Source of the DNA: Nonomuraea rhodomycinica
GTDB taxonomy: Bacteria > Actinomycetota > Actinomycetes > Streptosporangiales > Streptosporangiaceae
DNA length: 64,000 bases
Direction: 5' to 3'
NCBI RefSeq assembly: GCF_013363995.1
Contig: NZ_JABWGO010000001.1
Coordinates: 620,001-684,000, forward strand
Of this stretch, positions 60,240 to 64,000 are shown piece after piece (positions within the stretch are counted from its first letter, which is position 1; every line of letters begins with the position of its first letter). The notes beneath the pieces are model-generated. The model saw only the letters and a program-made list of their open reading frames with translations. It was not told the DNA's origin and searched no databases. The position numbers and the translations under genes were made by a program.

Positions 60240-61421
60240 TCAGGAGGCGCGGTGGGCGAGGCTCTCGTCGACGGCCTCCGGTGACAGGACGCTGTCCAGC
60301 ACCATCACCGCGCACCCGCTGATCCCCGCGCCCGCGCCCAGGCGGCTCGGCTCGATGCGCAGGCGGCGCGTGGCCAGAGCCGTCGAGCGGCGGTAGACGA
60401 CCTCGCGGATGCTCGACACGAGCGGGCCGAACGCCTCGGCCACGTCTCCCCCGAGCACCACCACCGACGGGTTGAGGATGTTGACCGCGCCGGCCAGCAC
60501 CTCGCCGATGCGCCGTCCCGCCTCGCGTACGGTGGCCATCGTCTCGGCGTCGCCGGCCCGCACGAGCGCCGTCACGTCGGCGATCGTCTTGACGTCCTTG
60601 CCGGCCGCGCGCAGGTCGCGCAGCAGCGCGGTGCCGCTCGCCACCGAGTCGACGCAGTCGACGTTGCCGCAGCGGCACAGGACCCCGCCGCCGTCGCGGA
60701 CCGGGATGTGCCCGATCTCGCCGGCCGCGCCGAGCGCGCCGCGCAGGATGCCGCCGCCCGCGATGACGCCGGCGCCGATCCGGGTGGAGACCTTGACGAA
60801 CATGAGGTCGTCGAGGTCGGGGTAGACGCCGCGGTGCTCGCCGATGGCCAGGGCGTTCACGTCGTTGTCGACGAGCACGGGCACCGGGAACCGCTCGCGG
60901 ACGATCGGCGGGATGAGCACGCCGGTCCACGACGCCATCACCCGCACGCTCTCGGTGCGGCCCCGCGCGAACTCGACGGTGGCGGGCACGCCCATGCCGA
61001 CGCCCTTGACGTCCTCGCGCGGGCGGTCGCCGAGCAGGTCGTCCCAGGTGTCGAGGAGCAGCGGCAGCACCACGTCGGGGCCCTGCTCGACGTCGATGGC
61101 GAAGTCGCGGCCGGCCAGCTCACGGCCGGCGAGGTCGCACACGGCGACGCGGGTGCGGCTCGCGCCCAGCGCGGCGACCAGCACCACCCCGCCCGCGGCG
61201 TTGAACTCCAGCCGCACGGGCGGGCGTCCGCCGGTGGAGGGCGCGTCGGCCCGCTCCACGACGAGGCCCCGTTCGATGAGCTCGCCGACGCGCAACTGCA
61301 CCGCGGGACGCGACAGGCCGGTCACCCGGCCCAGGTCGGCCCGCGTGACCGCCTCACCGGAGCGGATGAGGCGCAGCACCTCGCCACTCGTGGCGAGGGT
61401 CGCGGCGGTACGTCGAGGCAT
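60240..61421 (-). CDS. ROK-family transcriptional repressor
   Basis: 393 residues. An N-terminal winged HTH (LRLIRSGEAVTRADLGRVTGLSRPAVQLRVGELIERGLV) precedes the ROK sugar-kinase-like domain: LVAALGASRTRVAVCDLAG, VPVLVDNDVNALAIGEH, VKVSTRIGAGVIAGGGILRGALGAAGEIGHI and the zinc motif CRCGNVDCVD, which replaces the usual C-x-C-G-x4-C-x-E. The HTH makes it a repressor of the NagC/XylR kind. It is divergent from zwf, with a 16-bp palindrome between, so it likely controls glucose-6-phosphate and Entner-Doudoroff genes in response to a sugar or sugar phosphate. Confidence 0.92.
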   Translation of the reverse strand: MPRRTAATLATSGEVLRLIRSGEAVTRADLGRVTGLSRPAVQLRVGELIERGLVVERADAPSTGGRPPVRLEFNAAGGVVLVAALGASRTRVAVCDLAGRELAGRDFAIDVEQGPDVVLPLLLDTWDDLLGDRPREDVKGVGMGVPATVEFARGRTESVRVMASWTGVLIPPIVRERFPVPVLVDNDVNALAIGEHRGVYPDLDDLMFVKVSTRIGAGVIAGGGILRGALGAAGEIGHIPVRDGGGVLCRCGNVDCVDSVASGTALLRDLRAAGKDVKTIADVTALVRAGDAETMATVREAGRRIGEVLAGAVNILNPSVVVLGGDVAEAFGPLVSSIREVVYRRSTALATRRLRIEPSRLGAGAGISGCAVMVLDSVLSPEAVDESLAHRAS

Positions 61422-61453
61422 CGGCTAAGTGAATCACAGGACATTAGGTAATG

Positions 61454-61469
61454 AAAAGTCGCGACTTTT
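61454..61469. promoter_or_regulatory. Perfect 16-bp palindrome between the ROK gene and zwf
   Basis: AAAAGTCGCGACTTTT (61454-61469) is self-complementary throughout, lies 33 bases before the ROK start and upstream of the zwf promoter, and is far A/T-richer than its surroundings at its ends. Very likely the operator of the ROK repressor. Confidence 0.75.
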
Positions 61470-61493
61470 TTATCTCACATGTCAAAACTCTGC

Positions 61494-61522
61494 TTGTCTA
61501 CGACCCGAACTCTGGCTAGTGT
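61494..61522 (+). promoter_or_regulatory. Promoter of the zwf-edd operon
   Basis: TTGTCT (61494-61499) and TAGTGT (61517-61522) are 17 bases apart. The start point is near 61529, about 30 bases before the GTG start of zwf. Confidence 0.6.
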
Positions 61523-61560
61523 CCGTTCTGTCCTTCTTGATAGATCAACGGAGCCTCGTC

Positions 61561-63081
61561 GTGTCCCCCCTGAGCTCGTCACCCGGCGCCACCGCACCCG
61601 CCGTCCCCGAAACCGCGCACACCGCCGACCTGATCGTCTTCGGCGGCACCGGCGACCTGTCCATGCGCAAACTGCTGCCGGCGCTGTACCACGGCGACCG
61701 CGAGGGACGGCTCGCCCCCGGCACGCGGGTGATCGCGATGTCCCGCGGCGGCCTGACCGACGAGGACTTCCGCGGCAAGGTGGACGCCGAGGTACGCGAC
61801 CGGATCCCCGGCGGCGACCCCGAGGTGTGGCGGCGTTTCCTGGGCCGGTTGCACCACGTGTCGATCGACGTGGGCGGCCGCGTGGCCGACGGCGGCGCCG
61901 ACCGGTCCGGCTGGGACGCGCTGTCGGCGCTGCTGGCCGGGCACGAGGACCGCGACCGGGTGTTCTACCTGGCCAGCCCGCCCCGCACGTTCGGCGTCTT
62001 CTGCCGCGAGCTGGCCGCCGCCGGCCTGGTGACGCCCCGCTCCCGCGTGGTGCTGGAGAAGCCCCTCGGCCACGACCTGGTCAGCGCGCAGCGCATCAAC
62101 GACGAGGTCGGCGCCATCTTCGACGAGCGGCAGATCTTCCGCATCGACCACTACCTGGGCAAGGAGACCGTGCAGAACCTGCTCGTGCTCCGCTTCGCCA
62201 ACGCCTTCCTGGAGCCGATCTGGAACTCGCTGTGGATCGACCACGTCCAGATCACCGCCGCCGAGACCGTGGGCACGCCGGGCCGGCGCGGCTACTACGA
62301 CCACGCGGGGGCCCTGCGCGACATGGTGCAGAACCACCTGCTCCAGCTTCTCTGCCTGACCGCGATGGAGCCGCCGGCCCGCAACGACCGCGAGGCGATC
62401 CGCGACGAGAAGGTCAAGGTGCTGCAGGCGCTGCGGCCGATCACCGGCGGCGAGGTCGAGCGGTTCACCGTGCGCGGCCAGTACGTGGAGAGCGGCGACA
62501 TGCCCGGCTACCTGGACGAGCCCGCCTCCACCCCGCCCACCGACGAGTCGCGGCGGGTGGAGACCTTCACCGCGATCCGCGCCGAGATCCGCAACTGGCG
62601 CTGGGCCGGGGTGCCGTTCTACCTGCGCACCGGCAAGCGGCTGCCGCGCCGCGTCTCGGAGATCGTGGTGCAGTTCAAGGACGTGCCGCACTCCATCTTC
62701 CCGGGCGGCACGCCCAACCGCCTCGTCCTGCGGCTGCAGCCCGAGGAGGGCATCCGGCTGCACATCATGGCCAAGGAGCCGGGCGCGGGCGAGGTCACGC
62801 TCAAGCCGGTGCCGTTGACCCTCAGCTTCGGCGAGACGTTCACCGCGCGGGTGCCGGAGGCGTACGAGCGGCTGCTCATGGACGTGCTGGCCGGCAACCC
62901 GACCCTGTTCATGCGCCGCGACGAGGTCGAGGCCGCCTGGCGGTGGATCGACCCCATCCTCGCCACCTGGGAGGCGTCGGACCAGCTGCCCGAGCCGTAC
63001 CCGGCGGGCTCGGCCGGGCCGGCCGGCGCGCACGAGCTGCTCGCCCGCAGCGGCCGGGCCTGGCACGAGGACGTCTCATGA
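61561..63081 (+). CDS. zwf: Glucose-6-phosphate dehydrogenase
   Basis: 506 residues from GTG 61561, GGAG about 10 bases upstream. The NADP site is [16 protein letters not shown]; the substrate/catalytic signature RIDHYLGKE is at 194-202 with the family histidine. Later blocks ([58 protein letters not shown]) are complete. It makes 6-phosphogluconolactone and NADPH. The ATGA overlap with a 41-codon ORF, itself overlapping edd, couples the operon. Here it feeds the Entner-Doudoroff route. Confidence 0.96.
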   Translation: MSPLSSSPGATAPAVPETAHTADLIVFGGTGDLSMRKLLPALYHGDREGRLAPGTRVIAMSRGGLTDEDFRGKVDAEVRDRIPGGDPEVWRRFLGRLHHVSIDVGGRVADGGADRSGWDALSALLAGHEDRDRVFYLASPPRTFGVFCRELAAAGLVTPRSRVVLEKPLGHDLVSAQRINDEVGAIFDERQIFRIDHYLGKETVQNLLVLRFANAFLEPIWNSLWIDHVQITAAETVGTPGRRGYYDHAGALRDMVQNHLLQLLCLTAMEPPARNDREAIRDEKVKVLQALRPITGGEVERFTVRGQYVESGDMPGYLDEPASTPPTDESRRVETFTAIRAEIRNWRWAGVPFYLRTGKRLPRRVSEIVVQFKDVPHSIFPGGTPNRLVLRLQPEEGIRLHIMAKEPGAGEVTLKPVPLTLSFGETFTARVPEAYERLLMDVLAGNPTLFMRRDEVEAAWRWIDPILATWEASDQLPEPYPAGSAGPAGAHELLARSGRAWHEDVS

Positions 63082-63203
63082 CCGCCCGCGACCGCCGCCG
63101 GACCGAGAAGCCGAGCCCGACCCCGAACCCGAGCCCGACCCCGAAGCCGAACGCGACCGAGAACCCGAACGCGGCCGTGTGCCCGACGAAGGAGCGTCCA
63201 TGA
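63078..63203 (+). CDS. 41-codon Pro/Asn-rich ORF bridging zwf and edd
   Basis: Its ATG overlaps the zwf stop (ATGA at 63078-63081), and its TGA overlaps the edd start (ATGA at 63200-63203). The product begins [11 protein letters not shown] and continues with a [14 protein letters not shown] repeat encoded by CCGAGCCCGACC-type units. It has no known domain and is too short for a fold. It might be only a translation-coupling spacer, or a degenerate remnant. Double overlap is the reason for listing it. Confidence 0.45.
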   Translation: MTARDRRRTEKPSPTPNPSPTPKPNATENPNAAVCPTKERP

Positions 63204-64000
63204 ACCCCGTCATCCAGGAGATCACGGGCAGGATCGCCGAGCGCAGCCGCGCCAGCCGGACCGTCTACCTGGACCGCGTCCGCCGCGCCGGCGAGGCCGC
63301 CCGCGCCAAGGGCCCGGCCCGCGCCCACCTGGGCTGCGCCAACCTGGCCCACGGCTTCGCCGCCGCGCCGGCCGAGGACAAGCCCGCCCTCATGGGCGCC
63401 GCCAAGCCCGGCGTGGCCATCGTGACCAGCTACAACGACATGCTGTCCGCGCACCAGCCGTACGAGACGTACCCGCCGGAGCTGAAGGCGGCCGTGCGGC
63501 GGGCCGGCGGCGTGGCGCAGGTGGCGGGCGGCGTGCCGGCCATGTGCGACGGCATCACCCAGGGCCGGGCCGGCATGGAGCTGTCGCTCTACAGCCGTGA
63601 CGTGATCGCCATGGCGACCGCGATCGCCCTGTCGCACGACATGTTCGACGCCACGCTGCTGCTGGGCGTCTGCGACAAGATCGTGCCGGGGCTGTTCATC
63701 GGCGCGCTGCACTTCGGGCACCTGCCGGCGATCTTCGTGCCGGCCGGCCCGATGACCTCCGGGCTGCCGAACAAGGTCAAGGCCCGCACCCGGCAGCTGT
63801 TCGCCGAGGGCAAGGTGGGCCGCGGCGAGCTGCTGGAGGCCGAGGCCAAGTCCTACCACTCCCCCGGCACCTGCACCTTCTACGGCACCGCCAACTCCAA
63901 CCAGGCGCTCATGGAGGTCATGGGCCTGCACCTGCCGGGCTCGACGTTCGTCAACCCGCACACCGAGCTGCGGCACGCCCTCACCGAGGCGGCCGGCCGC
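63200..64000 (+). CDS. edd: 6-phosphogluconate dehydratase, N-terminal part (cut by window end)
   Basis: 267 residues are visible from ATG 63200 (AAGGAG 6-11 bases upstream); the full enzyme has about 600. The IlvD/Edd family is clear: [73 protein letters not shown] and the third iron-sulfur region [28 protein letters not shown]. The Cys residues of MCDG, GVCDK and GTCTFYG are the cluster ligands. It dehydrates 6-phosphogluconate to KDPG. With zwf it shows an Entner-Doudoroff route; eda is expected just beyond the window. Confidence 0.95.
   Translation, partial: MNPVIQEITGRIAERSRASRTVYLDRVRRAGEAARAKGPARAHLGCANLAHGFAAAPAEDKPALMGAAKPGVAIVTSYNDMLSAHQPYETYPPELKAAVRRAGGVAQVAGGVPAMCDGITQGRAGMELSLYSRDVIAMATAIALSHDMFDATLLLGVCDKIVPGLFIGALHFGHLPAIFVPAGPMTSGLPNKVKARTRQLFAEGKVGRGELLEAEAKSYHSPGTCTFYGTANSNQALMEVMGLHLPGSTFVNPHTELRHALTEAAGR

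Overview
The window is about 64 kb of very GC-rich DNA with dense coding, GTG starts, ATGA/GTGA stop-start overlaps and several leaderless promoters. Gene content (LpqY-SugABC, RamB next to isocitrate lyase, GpgS, FolP2, Ddn-type F420 enzyme, IdeR-type iron boxes, SigE-family ECF factor, DUF2264) points to a filamentous actinomycete. Streptosporangiales, perhaps Nonomuraea-like, is my best guess; no 16S or other marker is present to prove it. It reads as ordinary chromosome: I see no IS element, phage, tRNA, rRNA or CRISPR array.

Layout. 1-4.4 kb: end of a membrane protein gene, then the trehalose importer lpqY-sugA-sugB-sugC on the minus strand. 4.5-6.5 kb: MarR regulator divergent from an SDR and an NAD(P)-binding protein. 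6.5-13.9 kb: DUF2264 protein, WYL regulator, R2K-type ATP-grasp fusion, cold-shock protein, membrane-anchored Mrr nuclease, small membrane and secreted proteins. 14-20.3 kb: orphan sensory-rhodopsin-transducer protein, acyl-CoA dehydrogenase, gpgS, ramB and aceA. 20.4-24.1 kb: ECF sigma factor with a beta-propeller membrane partner, iron-regulated siderophore-interacting protein, esterase. 24.3-28.3 kb: three-gene ABC exporter and a rhamnogalacturonan-acetylesterase-like SGNH hydrolase. 28.6-31 kb: YcnI copper protein, EF-hand protein, CsbD. 31.2-36.9 kb: LolA-like protein plus ABC exporter divergent from a two-component system. 37-44 kb: LuxR-type ATPase, ABC exporter, TetR, CPBP protease. 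44-53.5 kb: FolP2, LysR, zinc metallopeptidase, LCP ligase, spermidine-synthase-like membrane protein, S8 peptidase. 53.5-59.9 kb: ABC exporter with divergent TetR, F420 enzyme, voltage-gated channel, an S4 paralogue and a DUF2470 protein around two iron boxes. 60.2-64 kb: ROK repressor divergent from zwf, which starts an Entner-Doudoroff operon with edd cut by the window end.

How it fits together. Carbon metabolism recurs: trehalose uptake, the glyoxylate shunt and its regulator, the Entner-Doudoroff entry, and two separate genes (DUF2264 at 6.5 kb, SGNH esterase at 27.3 kb) carrying the same 15-bp LacI-type operator, which suggests one plant-polysaccharide regulon. Iron control recurs at 23.05 kb and 58.2 kb. 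Most regulators have a matching inverted repeat in the adjacent divergent gap, so the operators can be read directly.

Main points for a second look: the shared operator pair, the iron-box-controlled S4 paralogue, the 41-codon ORF stitched between zwf and edd by ATGA overlaps on both sides, the R2K ATP-grasp fusion with an unrecognised C-terminal domain, and an ABC permease gene with no usable start codon. I did not find a clearly new multi-gene defence or biosynthetic system.
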